DNA of 64,000 bases from Pseudomonas reactans (GCF_013385825.1 NZ_JACAPG010000012.1:306298-370297); one strand, 5' to 3'; positions 9,523 through 22,399 are shown, counted from the stretch's first letter. Numbers and translations: made by a program. Notes: generated by a model from the letters alone, not told the origin.

Positions 9523-10701
9523 TTACTTGGAGAGGAAGCGCATCCCTTCCTCAAGCCCGCGCAACGTCAGCGGATACATCTGATCCTCCACCAACTCCCG
9601 CACAATTCCCGTCGACGCGGTATACCCCCAGGTGTCCTTCGGATACGGGTTAATCCAGATCAGCTTCTTGTACTTGGCCATGAAGCGCTGCATCCACACA
9701 TAGCCCGGCTCCTCATTCCAATGCTCGACGCTGCCGCCGGCCTGGGTGATCTCGTACGGCGCCATCGACGCATCGCCGATAAAGATCACTTTGTAATCGG
9801 CGCCGTATTTGTGCAGCAAATCCTGGGTCGAGGTGCGTTCCGAGGTGCGGCGCTGGTTGTTTTTCCACACCGATTCGTACACGAAGTTGTGGAAGTAGAA
9901 GTATTCCAGGTGCTTGAACTCGGTCTTGCACGCGGAAAACAGCTCTTCGCAGATCTTCACGTGGGCGTCCATCGAGCCGCCGATATCGAACAGCAATAAA
10001 AGTTTAATGGTGTTGCGCCGCTCCGGGCGCATCTGGATGTTCAGCAACCCAGCGTCACGTGCGGTGTAGTCGATGGTGCCGTCAATATCCAGCTCTTCGG
10101 CTGCACCCTGGCGCGCAAATTTGCGCAGGCGGCGCAGGGCGACCTTGATGTTGCGCGTGCCCAGTTCCACTTGGTCGTCGAGGTTCTTGTACTCGCGCTG
10201 GTCCCACACCTTAACGGCCTTGCCCTGGCGCTTGCCGGCGTCGCCGACGCGGATGCCTTCCGGGTTGTAGCCGCCGGAACCAAACGGGCTGGTGCCGCCG
10301 GTGCCGATCCACTTGTTGCCGCCGGCGTGGCGCTCTTTCTGTTCTTCCAGGCGTTTCTTGAATTCCTCGATGAGTTTGTCGAGGCCACCAAGAGACTGGA
10401 TCTGCGCCCGCTCCTCATCGGTCAGCGAGCGTTCGAATTCCTTGCGCAGCCAGTCTTCGGGGATCAATGCCTGCAGGTGGTCGTCGAGTTTTTCCAGGCC
10501 ATTGAAATAAGCGCCGAAGGCCCGGTCGAACTTGTCGAAGTGCCGCTCGTCCTTGACCAGGATCGCCCGGGCCAAGTAGTAGAACTCGTCCATATCGGCG
10601 AAGGTCACGCGCATTTTCAGCGCGTTGATCAGGTCGAGCAGCTCGCGCACCGACACCGGTACCTTGGCGGCACGCATCTCGTTGAACAGGTTGAGCAGCA
10701 T
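9523..10701 (-). CDS. VWA/CoxE-like domain protein
   Basis: The 392-residue protein has a helical N-terminal half with a charged, coiled-coil-like region (about residues 110-140), then a von Willebrand A domain. The metal-site motif reads DIGGSM, a variant of DxSxS. The protein is cytosolic with no signal peptide. Its ATG overlaps the moxR stop by one base (TGATG), so the two products should be made together; MoxR/VWA pairs act as chaperones that insert metals or assemble complexes. The client here is not known. Confidence 0.88.
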   Translation of the reverse strand: MLLNLFNEMRAAKVPVSVRELLDLINALKMRVTFADMDEFYYLARAILVKDERHFDKFDRAFGAYFNGLEKLDDHLQALIPEDWLRKEFERSLTDEERAQIQSLGGLDKLIEEFKKRLEEQKERHAGGNKWIGTGGTSPFGSGGYNPEGIRVGDAGKRQGKAVKVWDQREYKNLDDQVELGTRNIKVALRRLRKFARQGAAEELDIDGTIDYTARDAGLLNIQMRPERRNTIKLLLLFDIGGSMDAHVKICEELFSACKTEFKHLEYFYFHNFVYESVWKNNQRRTSERTSTQDLLHKYGADYKVIFIGDASMAPYEITQAGGSVEHWNEEPGYVWMQRFMAKYKKLIWINPYPKDTWGYTASTGIVRELVEDQMYPLTLRGLEEGMRFLSK

Positions 10702-11546
10702 CAGCGATTACCGCGACGGCTCATGAACGCCAGACGCTCCAGCAACTGCACGTCTTGCTCGTTCTTCACCAACGCACCGGCCAGCGGCGGGATGGCTTTG
10801 GTCGGGTCGCGCTCGCGTAGCACGGCTTCGCCGATGTTGTCGGCCATCAGCAGCTTGAGCCAGTCCACGAGTTCGGAGGTGGAGGGTTTTTTCTTCAGGC
10901 CCGGTACTTTGCGCACGTCGAAGAACACGTCCAGCGCTTCGCTGACCAGGTCTTTCTTGATGTCGGGGTAGTGCACATCGACGATTTTCTGCAGGGTGGT
11001 GCGGTCGGGGAAGGCGATGTAGTGGAAGAAGCAGCGACGCAGGAAGGCGTCCGGCAGTTCTTTTTCGTTGTTGGAAGTAATGATGATGATCGGGCGTTTC
11101 TTGGCCTTGATGGTCTCATCGATTTCGTAGACGTAGAACTCCATCTTGTCGAGTTCTTGCAGCAGGTCGTTGGGGAACTCGATGTCGGCCTTGTCGATTT
11201 CATCGATCAGCAGGATCACCCGCTCTTCGGATTCGAACGCTTCCCAGAGCTTGCCCTTTTTCAGGTAGTTGCGCACATCGTGGACCTTGTCCACACCCAG
11301 CTGCGAGTCGCGCAGGCGGCTCACCGCGTCGTACTCGTACAGGCCCTGGTGGGCCTTGGTGGTGGACTTGATGTGCCAGGTGATCAGCTTGGCGCCGAAG
11401 GACTCGGCCAATTGCTCGGCGAGCATGGTCTTGCCGGTGCCGGGCTCGCCCTTGACCAGCAGCGGCCGCTCCAGGGTGATGGCGGCGTTGACGGCCAGTT
11501 TCAGGTCATCGGTAGCTACATAGGCCTGGGTGCCTTCGAACTTCAT
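10701..11546 (-). CDS. MoxR-family AAA+ ATPase
   Basis: The 281 residues show Walker A GEPGTGKT, Walker B VILLIDEIDKAD, sensor 1 within IIITSNNEKELPDAF, and an arginine-finger region FLRRCFFHY. There is a GAGGAA ribosome site before ATG 11546. It is the first gene of a two-gene operon with the VWA protein. This is the CoxD-like branch of the MoxR family; its partner and client are inferred from context only. Confidence 0.9.
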   Translation of the reverse strand: MKFEGTQAYVATDDLKLAVNAAITLERPLLVKGEPGTGKTMLAEQLAESFGAKLITWHIKSTTKAHQGLYEYDAVSRLRDSQLGVDKVHDVRNYLKKGKLWEAFESEERVILLIDEIDKADIEFPNDLLQELDKMEFYVYEIDETIKAKKRPIIIITSNNEKELPDAFLRRCFFHYIAFPDRTTLQKIVDVHYPDIKKDLVSEALDVFFDVRKVPGLKKKPSTSELVDWLKLLMADNIGEAVLRERDPTKAIPPLAGALVKNEQDVQLLERLAFMSRRGNR

Positions 11547-11649
11547 CGGTGTTTCCTCGCATTCATCAATGCCCGGACTATACCGCGCAGCCCCGGCGAC
11601 TGTGAACGCAGGCGGCTTATTCAGTATCTGAATGGCCAGTCACGAACGC

Positions 11650-11749
11650 TGTAGGAGCGAGCTTGCTCGCGAAGGGCGTCAACGATGACGCGGGGCTACT
11701 GATGCCCCGCGGTGTTCTCGGGTTTTTCGCGAGCAAGCTCGCTCCTACA
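11650..11749. repeat. REPIN (inverted REP pair)
   Basis: 24-bp arms with core GGAGCGAGCTTGCTCGCGAA at 11650-11673 and 11726-11749. It lies between two tandem minus-strand genes. Confidence 0.9.
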
Positions 11750-11758
11750 AGGGAGGGG

Positions 11759-12835
11759 TTAGTCCGCGCTGGGCTTGGGTTGCTCGTAGCGGGCATTGAA
11801 GGCCTGGATAAAGCCGTTGCGCAAAATCGCCAAAAACGCGGAGAACGCGCTGACATTTTGCTGGTGCACGCTGCCACTGAGTTCAACACGGGTGGCGAAC
11901 TGGTTTTTCGCCTGGTTTTTCAGCACGGTTTCGCTGGCGCCGACCACGGCTTCCCAGATCGAGCGGAAGATATTCTTGTCTTTGTTTTCCACGTCCTGTT
12001 GCCAATCGAACACTTCGACGTCGCGCAGCAGCGGCTTGATATAGCCGGTCAACTGGCCTTTTTCCGCCTGGGCTTCGATCACCACGTCGCCGGTGCCAGC
12101 CTTGAAATCGAATTTGCCGTAGGCCGAGGCAAAGTCATTCATGCGTTTGAGCTGCAGATCCTTGGCGCGAAAACGGAATTCGAAGTTCTCGAAATTGCTT
12201 AGCGGGTCGAAGGTGGCAGTGGCCTCCAGCGGCGCCTGGCCTTGCAGCAGGGCTTTGCCCTCGAAGCGAGCGTCGCGCTTGCCTTTGACGTCGACGACGT
12301 TGGTCAGGTTATAGAAGCTGGCGTTGACCTCGGTGGCGTTGATGTTGACCGGTGGTTTGGAACTGAAGTTGTGGAAGGCGATCTTGCCGTCTTCGATGCG
12401 AACCTCGTCGAGGGTGATGGGCGCCAGCTTGCTTAACTGCTCGCGCCAGTCGGTGCCTTTACCGGTCTGGGACGCCTGCTTGTTGGCGCCGCCGTCGACG
12501 AAGTTCACTTCGGGGTTGATAAAACGCACCTTGGCCACCACCGCATGGTCGTACCACAGCGAGTGCCAGCTCACCGCCAGGTCGATCAGCGGCGCCTTGA
12601 CGAACGGTACGGGCACTTTGCCGTCGACCTTGATGATCTCCAGACCGTTGATCTTGTAGGCGCCGCGCCACAGGGCCAGGTCCACATCGGCCACCTGGCC
12701 ACGGTAGTCGCCCATGTTGGCGAGTTTTTCATTCAGATAGTTACGCACCAGATAGGGCAGGGCGATGCTCAGGGCGACAAGTACTACCAGTAATCCGGCG
12801 ACGGTCCATAGTGGCCAGCTGTAGCGACGTTTCAT
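11759..12835 (-). CDS. DUF748 (AsmA-like) envelope protein
   Basis: The 358-residue protein has one N-terminal membrane anchor (residues about 9-30) and a long beta-rich periplasmic part with repeated amphipathic strands such as [17 protein letters not shown] and [19 protein letters not shown], as in the DUF748/AsmA group. AsmA-like proteins bridge the two membranes and move lipids; whether this short member does so is not shown. The ribosome site AAGGAGG before ATG 12835 is strong. Confidence 0.82.
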   Translation of the reverse strand: MKRRYSWPLWTVAGLLVVLVALSIALPYLVRNYLNEKLANMGDYRGQVADVDLALWRGAYKINGLEIIKVDGKVPVPFVKAPLIDLAVSWHSLWYDHAVVAKVRFINPEVNFVDGGANKQASQTGKGTDWREQLSKLAPITLDEVRIEDGKIAFHNFSSKPPVNINATEVNASFYNLTNVVDVKGKRDARFEGKALLQGQAPLEATATFDPLSNFENFEFRFRAKDLQLKRMNDFASAYGKFDFKAGTGDVVIEAQAEKGQLTGYIKPLLRDVEVFDWQQDVENKDKNIFRSIWEAVVGASETVLKNQAKNQFATRVELSGSVHQQNVSAFSAFLAILRNGFIQAFNARYEQPKPSAD

Positions 12836-12961
12836 GGTTCAGTCCTCCTTGCTCGTAGGAGATTGACTACTGTGAAGCGCGCAACGTTCCTCCGACTGGA
12901 CGCTTCGCGGCACGAGGCATACCCTTGTGGCCTTCCAGAAGACCGCCCAATAGGACCCGTC

Positions 12962-13936
12962 ATGAGCCGCATCTTTGCAGACAACGCGCACTCCATCGGT
13001 AACACGCCCCTGGTTCAGATCAACCGGATCGCACCGCGTGGCGTGACCATCCTGGCCAAGATCGAAGGGCGTAACCCAGGCTACTCGGTGAAGTGCCGCA
13101 TTGGCGTAAACATGATCTGGGACGCTGAAAGCACCGGCAAACTCAAGCCGGGCATGACTATTGTCGAACCCACCTCTGGCAACACCGGCATCGGCCTGGC
13201 ATTCGTCGCCGCCGCCCGCGGCTACAAATTGCTGTTGACCATGCCGGCCTCCATGAGCATCGAGCGCCGCAAGGTGCTCAAGGCCCTCGGCGCCGAGCTG
13301 GTGCTGACCGAGCCGGCCAAGGGCATGAAGGGTGCGATCGAGAAAGCCGGCGAAATCGTTGCCAGCGACCCCGCCACCTATTTCATGCCAGCCCAGTTCG
13401 AAAACCCGGCCAACCCGGCGATCCACGAGAAAACCACCGGTCCGGAAATCTGGAATGACACCGATGGCGCCGTGGACGTGCTGGTGGCGGGGGTGGGCAC
13501 CGGCGGCACCATCACGGGTGTGTCGCGCTATATCAAGAATATTGCGGGCAAACCGATCCTGTCGGTGGCGGTCGAGCCGATTGTGTCGCCGGTGATCACC
13601 CAGGCGCTGGCCGGTGAAGAGATCAAGCCCAGCCCTCACAAGATCCAGGGCATCGGCGCAGGGTTCGTGCCGAAGAACCTTGACCTGTCGATGGTTGACC
13701 GCGTGGAGCTGGTGACCGACGACGAATCCAAGGCCATGGCCCTGCGCCTGATGCAGGAAGAGGGCATTCTGTGCGGCATTTCCTGCGGCGCCGCGATGGC
13801 CGTGGCGGTACGCTTGGCCGAGAAACCGGAGATGCAGGGCAAGACCATTGTGGTGGTTTTGCCGGACTCAGGTGAACGCTACCTGTCGAGCATGCTCTTC
13901 AGCGATTTGTTTACCGATCAGGAAAACCAGGCTTGA
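12962..13936 (+). CDS. cysK: Cysteine synthase A (O-acetylserine sulfhydrylase)
   Basis: The 324-residue PLP enzyme converts O-acetylserine and sulfide to cysteine. Lys44 in YSVKCRIG is the expected Schiff-base lysine. [11 protein letters not shown] binds the substrate carboxylate, and [14 protein letters not shown] binds the PLP phosphate. The sequence around SVKCR follows the CysK pattern, not the CysM pattern, although Pseudomonas annotations vary. It is a single gene starting at ATG 12962. Confidence 0.92.
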   Translation: MSRIFADNAHSIGNTPLVQINRIAPRGVTILAKIEGRNPGYSVKCRIGVNMIWDAESTGKLKPGMTIVEPTSGNTGIGLAFVAAARGYKLLLTMPASMSIERRKVLKALGAELVLTEPAKGMKGAIEKAGEIVASDPATYFMPAQFENPANPAIHEKTTGPEIWNDTDGAVDVLVAGVGTGGTITGVSRYIKNIAGKPILSVAVEPIVSPVITQALAGEEIKPSPHKIQGIGAGFVPKNLDLSMVDRVELVTDDESKAMALRLMQEEGILCGISCGAAMAVAVRLAEKPEMQGKTIVVVLPDSGERYLSSMLFSDLFTDQENQA

Positions 13937-14021
13937 TGTGTGTCAGCACTGACACCTTGGGCCTTCTGCATACTGGCCCAAGTGTTTATGATGCCCGGCG
14001 CATTTTTTCAGGAGTTGCTGC

Positions 14022-14960
14022 ATGACCTTTTCTTTAGCGGCCAAGCTGTCGGTGTTGTTGGTGTTTATCGGCAGCACACTGTACGTGCACCTGCGCGGCA
14101 AGGCGCGTTTGCCGGTATTGCGTCAGTTCGTCAACCATTCGGCGCTGTTCGCCCCGTATAACGCCTTGATGTACCTGTTCTCGGCCGTGCCGTCCAAGCC
14201 ATACCTGGACCGCAGCAAGTTCCCGGAACTGGATGTGCTCAAGGACAACTGGGAAGTGATCCGCGAAGAGGCCATGCACCTGTTCGACGAGGGTTACATC
14301 CGTGCGGCCGAAAAGAACAACGACGCCGGTTTCGGCTCGTTCTTCAAGAAGGGCTGGAAGCGTTTCTACCTCAAGTGGTACGACAAGCCCCTGCCGTCGG
14401 CCGAGGCGCTGTGCCCGAAAACCGTGGCGTTGGTGAGCAGCATTCCGAACGTGAAAGGCGCGATGTTCGCGCTGTTGCCGGGCGGCAGCCACCTCAACCC
14501 GCACCGCGATCCGTTTGCCGGTTCCCTGCGTTATCACCTGGGCCTGTCCACGCCGAACTCCGACGACTGCCGCATCTTTGTCGATGGCCAGGTGTACGCC
14601 TGGCGTGACGGTGAAGACGTGATGTTCGACGAAACCTATGTTCACTGGGTCAAGAACGAAACCGAGCAGACCCGTGTAATCCTGTTCTGCGACATCGAGC
14701 GCCCCCTTAGCAACCGCGTGATGACCCGCGTCAACCGTTGGGTCAGCAAGCAATTGGGTCGCGCCACTGCGCCGCAGAACCTGGATGACGAGCGCGTGGG
14801 CGGCATCAACCAGGCGTACGCCTGGAGCAAGACCTTCAGTGACAAGTTCAGCGGCGTGGTCAAGCAGTGGAAGCGCAAGCATCCGAAGGCTTACCGGATT
14901 GCGCGGCCGGTGCTGGCTGTTGTTGTGCTGGTGTTGCTGTGGAAGTGGCTGTTCGGCTGA
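14022..14960 (+). CDS. lpxO: Aspartyl/asparaginyl beta-hydroxylase-type dioxygenase, probable lipid A hydroxylase LpxO
   Basis: The 312-residue membrane-bound Fe(II)/2-oxoglutarate oxygenase has hydrophobic segments at both ends (about residues 4-21 and 293-311). The iron ligands are visible as NPHRDPF (His-x-Asp) and the distal His in YVHWVKNETEQTRVIL. LpxO hydroxylates the secondary acyl chain of lipid A on the cytoplasmic face. The length and the double anchor fit LpxO, but acting on another substrate cannot be excluded. CAGGAG precedes ATG 14022. Confidence 0.85.
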   Translation: MTFSLAAKLSVLLVFIGSTLYVHLRGKARLPVLRQFVNHSALFAPYNALMYLFSAVPSKPYLDRSKFPELDVLKDNWEVIREEAMHLFDEGYIRAAEKNNDAGFGSFFKKGWKRFYLKWYDKPLPSAEALCPKTVALVSSIPNVKGAMFALLPGGSHLNPHRDPFAGSLRYHLGLSTPNSDDCRIFVDGQVYAWRDGEDVMFDETYVHWVKNETEQTRVILFCDIERPLSNRVMTRVNRWVSKQLGRATAPQNLDDERVGGINQAYAWSKTFSDKFSGVVKQWKRKHPKAYRIARPVLAVVVLVLLWKWLFG

Positions 14961-14972
14961 TCCACGCCGTAT

Positions 14973-15009
14973 AAAAAAGGCGCCGCATCGAAAGATGCAG
15001 CGCCTTTTT
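14973..15009. terminator. Bidirectional intrinsic terminator after lpxO
   Basis: GGCGC/GCGCC stem with a GAAA tetraloop, flanked by A and T runs on both sides. It can end lpxO on the plus strand and acnA on the minus strand. Confidence 0.85.
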
Positions 15010-15035
15010 CATATCTGGAATGCGATCACCGCCTT

Positions 15036-15103
15036 TGTAGGAGCCCGGCTTGCCGGCGATAGCGTCCTTGAAACCGCTATCGCCGGGAAGCCGGGCTCCT
15101 ACA
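15036..15103. repeat. REPIN (inverted REP pair)
   Basis: 29-bp arms 15036-15064 and 15075-15103 with one mismatch, core GGAGCCCGGCTTGCCGGCGA, very short loop. It ends 3 bp from the acnA stop codon. Confidence 0.9.
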
Positions 15104-15106
15104 GGG

Positions 15107-17848
<2,742 letters not shown>

Positions 17849-18044
17849 GACACGACTCCTTATGGTCCGCACGGCTACGGACCTGACGGGACGAACAGAG
17901 CTATCAACTTAGCCCTGTTTTCATTAGCAGGCTAATAACTGGACTCTATCGTTAAGTCCAAGGTTCCGAACTCCGTTATCATGCGCGGGTTTTCATGACA
18001 GGCATTGCGACAGCGCAACGTCAGTTGATTCACTTGGAGAGTTG

Positions 18045-19121
18045 ATGAACACCCTTTTTATGCACTGCCGCCCGGGTTTTGAAGGCGAAGTCTGTTCCGA
18101 GATCGCGGACCTCGCCGCGCGCCTGAACGTTTCCGGCTACGCCAAGGCCAAGACCGGCAGCGCCTGCGCCGAATTTGTCTGCACCGAAGAAGACGGCGCC
18201 CAGCGCCTGATGCACGGCCAGCGCTTTGCCGAGCTGATCTTTCCTCGGCAGTGGGCGCGCGGGGTGTTCATCGACCTGCCGGAAACCGACCGCATCAGCG
18301 TGATTCTCGCCCACCTGCGCGAATTCCCGGTGTGCGGCAGCCTGTGGCTGGAAATGGTCGATACCAACGACGGCAAGGAACTGTCCAACTTCTGCAAGAA
18401 ATTCGAAGTGCACCTGCGCAAAGCCCTGCTGAACGCCGGCAAGCTGGTGGACGACCCGAGCAAGCCGCGCCTGCTGCTGACCTTCAAGAGTGGCCGCGAA
18501 GTGTTCATGGGCCTGGCCGAGTCGAACAACTCGGCGATGTGGCCGATGGGCATTCCGCGTTTGAAATTCCCCCGCGAAGCGCCCAGCCGTTCGACCCTCA
18601 AGCTGGAAGAGGCCTGGCACCACTTCATCCCCCGCGACCAGTGGGACGAGCGCCTGCACGGCGACATGACCGGCGTCGACCTCGGCGCAGCGCCCGGCGG
18701 CTGGACCTGGCAACTGGTCAACCGTGGCATGCTGGTGACCGCCATCGACAACGGCCCGATGGCCGAAAGCCTGATGGACACTGGCCTGGTGCAGCACTTG
18801 ATGGCCGACGGTTTCACCTTCGTGCCCAAGCAGCCGGTGGACTGGATGGTCTGCGACATCGTCGAAAAGCCGGCGCGTAACGCCGCGTTGCTGGAAACCT
18901 GGATCGGCGAGGGGCATTGCCGCGAGGCGGTGGTGAACTTGAAGCTGCCGATGAAACAGCGCTACGCCGAAGTGAAGCGCCTGCTGGAGCGCATCGAAGA
19001 CGGCTTCAAGGCGCGCGGCATCCGCGTGGAGATCGGCTGCAAGCAGCTGTACCACGACCGTGAGGAAGTGACCTGCCACCTGCGTCGGTTGGTGGATGTG
19101 AAGAAAACCAAGGCCCGTTAA
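18045..19121 (+). CDS. rlmM: 23S rRNA 2'-O-ribose methyltransferase RlmM (C2498)
   Basis: The 358-residue protein has an N-terminal THUMP-like part and a C-terminal RrmJ-type Rossmann methyltransferase domain. The SAM loop is GVDLGAAPGGWTWQL, and the acidic residues lie in MLVTAID and MVCDIVEKPAR. The Lys in VVNLKLPMKQRY belongs to the catalytic set. ATG 18045 follows GGAG by six bases; a TTG one codon upstream is not needed. tusA follows after 13 bp. Confidence 0.93.
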   Translation: MNTLFMHCRPGFEGEVCSEIADLAARLNVSGYAKAKTGSACAEFVCTEEDGAQRLMHGQRFAELIFPRQWARGVFIDLPETDRISVILAHLREFPVCGSLWLEMVDTNDGKELSNFCKKFEVHLRKALLNAGKLVDDPSKPRLLLTFKSGREVFMGLAESNNSAMWPMGIPRLKFPREAPSRSTLKLEEAWHHFIPRDQWDERLHGDMTGVDLGAAPGGWTWQLVNRGMLVTAIDNGPMAESLMDTGLVQHLMADGFTFVPKQPVDWMVCDIVEKPARNAALLETWIGEGHCREAVVNLKLPMKQRYAEVKRLLERIEDGFKARGIRVEIGCKQLYHDREEVTCHLRRLVDVKKTKAR

Positions 19122-19134
19122 TGAGGAGTAATCA

Positions 19135-19386
19135 ATGAGTGATATTAACGACAGCCCTGTTGACGGCGTTCTCGACGCCACCGGCCTCAATTGCCCGGAA
19201 CCCGTGATGATGCTGCACCAGCACATCCGCGACCTGGCGCCCGGTGGCTTGCTCAAGGTGATCGCGACCGACCCGTCCACGCGCCGCGATATTCCCAAGT
19301 TCTGCGTGTTCCTCGACCACGAACTGGTGGGTCAGCAGGAGCAGGCCGGCACGTACCTGTACTGGATCCGCAAAAAAGCCGACTGA
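19135..19386 (+). CDS. tusA: Sulfurtransferase TusA
   Basis: The 83-residue protein has the TusA signature [20 protein letters not shown], whose Cys carries the persulfide. The rest is the two-layer fold with [19 protein letters not shown]. TusA passes sulfur towards tRNA 2-thiouridine and other acceptors. It is probably cotranscribed with rlmM (13-bp gap), which groups two RNA-modification functions. Confidence 0.93.
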   Translation: MSDINDSPVDGVLDATGLNCPEPVMMLHQHIRDLAPGGLLKVIATDPSTRRDIPKFCVFLDHELVGQQEQAGTYLYWIRKKAD

Positions 19387-19399
19387 TCACTCGATGTAC

Positions 19400-19499
19400 T
19401 GTAGGAGCGAGCTTGCTCGCGAAAATCCTCAAGGATAACGTGGCGCACCTGGGTTAACGCGGCGCTCTCGGGTTTTTCGCGAGCAAGCTCGCTCCTACA
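19400..19499. repeat. REPIN overlapping the 3' end of the MATE gene
   Basis: Arms with core GGAGCGAGCTTGCTCGCGAA face each other across a ~50-nt centre. The right arm contains the TAG stop codon (19495-19497) of the minus-strand MATE gene. Confidence 0.9.
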
Positions 19500-20889
19500 G
19501 GTGTGCCTTGTCAGCGCGGATACGCCGGCGTGCACTGCGCGCCAGGCGCACAAGCAACATCCCCGCCGCACAGCTCAGCCCCACGATCAGCCCTTGCCAC
19601 AAGCCGCTTGGGCCGCTCGGCTCGCCCAGCCAATTCGTCAGCCCTAGGGCGTAACCCACCGGCAGGCCAACGCCCCAATAGGCGAACAAGGTCAGTACCA
19701 TCGTCACTCGGGTGTCCTGGTAACCACGCAGTGCGCCAGCCGCCGTGACCTGGATCGAGTCGGAAAACTGGAACAGTGCCGAGAACACGATCAGCGTCGA
19801 AGCCAGGTGAATGACCACCGGGTCCGGCGTATAGATCGCCGCAATCTGCTCGCGAAACAGCAACATCAGGCTGCAGGACAGGCAGGCGTAGGCCAATGCC
19901 GTGCCCATGCCCACCCCTGCGGCGAAGCGTGCTTCACGCGGTTCGCCACGCCCCAGGGCCTGGCCGACTCGCACAGTGACGGCCATGCTCAGGGAGTAGG
20001 GGATCATGAACACCAGAGAGCTGACGTTCAGCGCGATCTGATGACCGGACACCACCGTGGCTCCCAAGCTGCCCAGCAGCAGGGCGATCACCGCAAAAAT
20101 GCTCGACTCGGCAAAGATCGCCACGCCAATCGGCAGGCCAATGCCCAGTACGCGCTTGATCACCGCCCATTGCGGCCAGTCGAAGCGCTTGAACAATTCG
20201 CTGCTCTGGTAGGCCGGCCCCCAGCGGGTCCAGGCGGCCAGGCCAAGCATCATCGCCCACATCGAAATAGCCGTGGCCCAGCCGCAGCCTACGCCGCCCA
20301 TGGCCGGCAGGCCGAGGTGACCGTAGATGAAGATGTAGTTCAGCGGAATGTTCAGCGCCAGGCCGAAGAGGCCCATGACCATGCTCGGCAGCGTACGACC
20401 CAGGCCGTCACTGAAGCAGCGCAGCACGTAATAGAACGCAATGGCCGGCATACCGGCGGCGATGCCATGCAAGTAACCCATGGTGGGCGCGATCAGGTCC
20501 GGCTCAACCTTCATTGCATGCAGGATCGGCTCGGCGCAGAGCAGCAGCAGTGAGCCGATGATGCCGACCACCAAGGCCAGCCACAATGACTGACGCACCA
20601 GAGGCCCGATTTCGCTGTACTGGCCCGCGCCGTAGCGTTGGGCGACTTTCGGCGTGGTGGCCAGCAGCGTACCGCTCATCAGCAGGTAGACCGGAATCCA
20701 GATCGAGTTGCCCAGGCCCACCGCCGCCAAGTCTTGGGGACTGACGCGGCCGGCCATCACCGCATCGACAAAACTCATCGCAGTAGTGGCCAGTTGGCCG
20801 ACCATGATCGGCAGGGCGAGCGTCAGCAGGCCGCCGACTTCCCGGCTGATGCGGGCGGGGCGGCTGAGGGTGGCAGAGGCAGTGTTCAC
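19495..20889 (-). CDS. MATE-family multidrug exporter (NorM/PmpM type)
   Basis: The 464-residue inner-membrane antiporter has twelve hydrophobic segments in two repeats, beginning EVGGLLTLALPIMVGQLATTAM and FVDAVMAGRVSPQDLAAVGLG. NorM/PmpM members expel cationic drugs using Na+ or H+. GTG 20889 is chosen because homologues start close to the LSRPARI segment; ATG 20946 is an alternative. The last residues before the stop are encoded at the edge of a REPIN, so the C terminus may have been altered by that insertion. Confidence 0.88.
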   Translation of the reverse strand: MNTASATLSRPARISREVGGLLTLALPIMVGQLATTAMSFVDAVMAGRVSPQDLAAVGLGNSIWIPVYLLMSGTLLATTPKVAQRYGAGQYSEIGPLVRQSLWLALVVGIIGSLLLLCAEPILHAMKVEPDLIAPTMGYLHGIAAGMPAIAFYYVLRCFSDGLGRTLPSMVMGLFGLALNIPLNYIFIYGHLGLPAMGGVGCGWATAISMWAMMLGLAAWTRWGPAYQSSELFKRFDWPQWAVIKRVLGIGLPIGVAIFAESSIFAVIALLLGSLGATVVSGHQIALNVSSLVFMIPYSLSMAVTVRVGQALGRGEPREARFAAGVGMGTALAYACLSCSLMLLFREQIAAIYTPDPVVIHLASTLIVFSALFQFSDSIQVTAAGALRGYQDTRVTMVLTLFAYWGVGLPVGYALGLTNWLGEPSGPSGLWQGLIVGLSCAAGMLLVRLARSARRRIRADKAHL

Positions 20890-21029
20890 GTACAGGTGTC
20901 CAATAAAGGGATGCGCAAGGACCGCGGATTCTACGCTTTGACGCATTGGTCAGGAAAAATCCTGTGTTAGGGATTTGTAAGCGCGGGCCGCGATCCCTGT
21001 ACACTGCGGGTCCGCGAAAGGAGCCTGCC

Positions 21030-22172
21030 ATGCTGATTGTTGCCGACGAAAATATTCCGCTGCTCGATGCATTCTTCCAGGGATTTGGCGAGATCCGCCG
21101 CGTGCCCGGCCGTTCCATCGACCGCGCCACGGTCGAACAGGCTGATGTGTTGCTGGTGCGCTCGGTGACCAACGTCAACCGAGCCCTGCTGGAGGGCACG
21201 CACGTGCGCTTTGTCGGCACCTGCACCATCGGCACCGATCACCTGGACCTCGATTATTTCAAGCAGGCCGGCATCCAGTGGTCCAGCGCCCCCGGCTGCA
21301 ATGCCCGTGGCGTGGTGGATTATGTGCTGGGCAGCCTGATGACCCTGGCTGAAATCGAAGGTGCCGACCTCACTCAGCGCACCTATGGCGTGGTCGGGGC
21401 CGGTGAAGTCGGCGGGCGGCTGGTCAAGGTGCTCAAGGGCCTGGGCTGGAACGTGCTGGTGTGTGACCCACCACGGCAGATTGCCGAAGACGGCGATTAC
21501 GTCAGCCTGGAGCAGATCATCGAGCAGTGCGATGTGATCAGCCTGCACACGCCGTTGACCAAGTCCGGCAATGGCTCCACCTGGCACCTGTTCGACCGCC
21601 AGCGGCTCAACCAGCTCAAGCCCGGCACTTGGCTGATCAACGCCAGCCGTGGCCCGGTGGTGGACAACGCCGCCCTGCGCGAGGTGTTACTGGCGCGCGA
21701 AGACCTGCAAGCGGTGCTGGATGTGTGGGATGGCGAGCCTGAAGTGGACGTGGACCTGGCGGACCTGTGCGTGCTGGCCACGCCGCACATTGCCGGCTAC
21801 AGCCTGGATGGCAAGCAACGCGGCACGGCGCAGATCTATCAGGCGTTCTGCGCGCACCTGGGGCAGGCGCCGAGCATTCAGTTGAGTGATTTGCTGCCGC
21901 CGCCGTGGTTGGCCGAGGTGCAGTTGAATGCGTCCACCGACCCGGCCTGGGCGCTCGCGACCCTGTGCCGCAGTGTGTACGACCCACGCCGTGATGATGC
22001 GGATTTCCGGCGTAGCCTGGTAGGAACGGTTGAAGAGCAGCGTAAGGCGTTTGACATGCTGCGCAAGCACTACCCGGAGCGCCGCGAGATTGATGGCTTG
22101 AAGGTGCAAATCAACGGTGAATCGGCGGTGCTATCGAACATCGTCGAAGCATTGGGCGCCGTGAGCGTTTAG
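21030..22172 (+). CDS. pdxB: Erythronate-4-phosphate dehydrogenase
   Basis: The 380-residue enzyme makes 2-oxo-3-hydroxy-4-phosphobutanoate in pyridoxal phosphate synthesis. The 2-hydroxyacid dehydrogenase core has [22 protein letters not shown] for [17 protein letters not shown], and [14 protein letters not shown] with the catalytic His. The C-terminal dimerisation extension distinguishes PdxB from other members. GAAAGGAG precedes ATG 21030. It is divergent from the MATE gene. Confidence 0.95.
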   Translation: MLIVADENIPLLDAFFQGFGEIRRVPGRSIDRATVEQADVLLVRSVTNVNRALLEGTHVRFVGTCTIGTDHLDLDYFKQAGIQWSSAPGCNARGVVDYVLGSLMTLAEIEGADLTQRTYGVVGAGEVGGRLVKVLKGLGWNVLVCDPPRQIAEDGDYVSLEQIIEQCDVISLHTPLTKSGNGSTWHLFDRQRLNQLKPGTWLINASRGPVVDNAALREVLLAREDLQAVLDVWDGEPEVDVDLADLCVLATPHIAGYSLDGKQRGTAQIYQAFCAHLGQAPSIQLSDLLPPPWLAEVQLNASTDPAWALATLCRSVYDPRRDDADFRRSLVGTVEEQRKAFDMLRKHYPERREIDGLKVQINGESAVLSNIVEALGAVSV

Positions 22173-22180
22173 ACCCCCAT

Positions 22181-22208
22181 AAAAAACCCGGCCACCTGGG
22201 CCGGGTTT
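22181..22208. terminator. Intrinsic terminator between pdxB and the 57-residue gene
   Basis: Ten-base AAACCCGGCC/GGCCGGGTTT stem. The A run on the left gives a full U tract for minus-strand transcription; in the plus direction the U tract is short. Confidence 0.75.
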
Positions 22209-22225
22209 GCAAGAGCGTCGGCGCT

Positions 22226-22399
22226 TCAGCCTTGCTGGGCAGGCTTGACCAGTCGCTGTTCCAGTTCGCTGCACGCTTGCTGGATCATCTCTTCGGTAAT
22301 CTGCACATCTTTGCCATTGGCATCGACGTACCAGCAGGGCAATTGCTGCGGCTGGCGGATTACTTCAATCTTGGCATCGCTGCTGTTTTGCAAGGTCAT
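22226..22399 (-). CDS. Small conserved protein of unknown function (57 aa)
   Basis: Starting at ATG 22399 with GAGGAGA correctly spaced, it encodes 57 residues containing PCWYVDANGKDVQITEEMIQ and a helical C terminus. It is soluble with no signal peptide. The strong ribosome site and dedicated terminator (22181-22208) support a real gene. Homologues are common next to pdxB in Pseudomonas, with no assigned role. Confidence 0.75.
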   Translation of the reverse strand: MTLQNSSDAKIEVIRQPQQLPCWYVDANGKDVQITEEMIQQACSELEQRLVKPAQQG

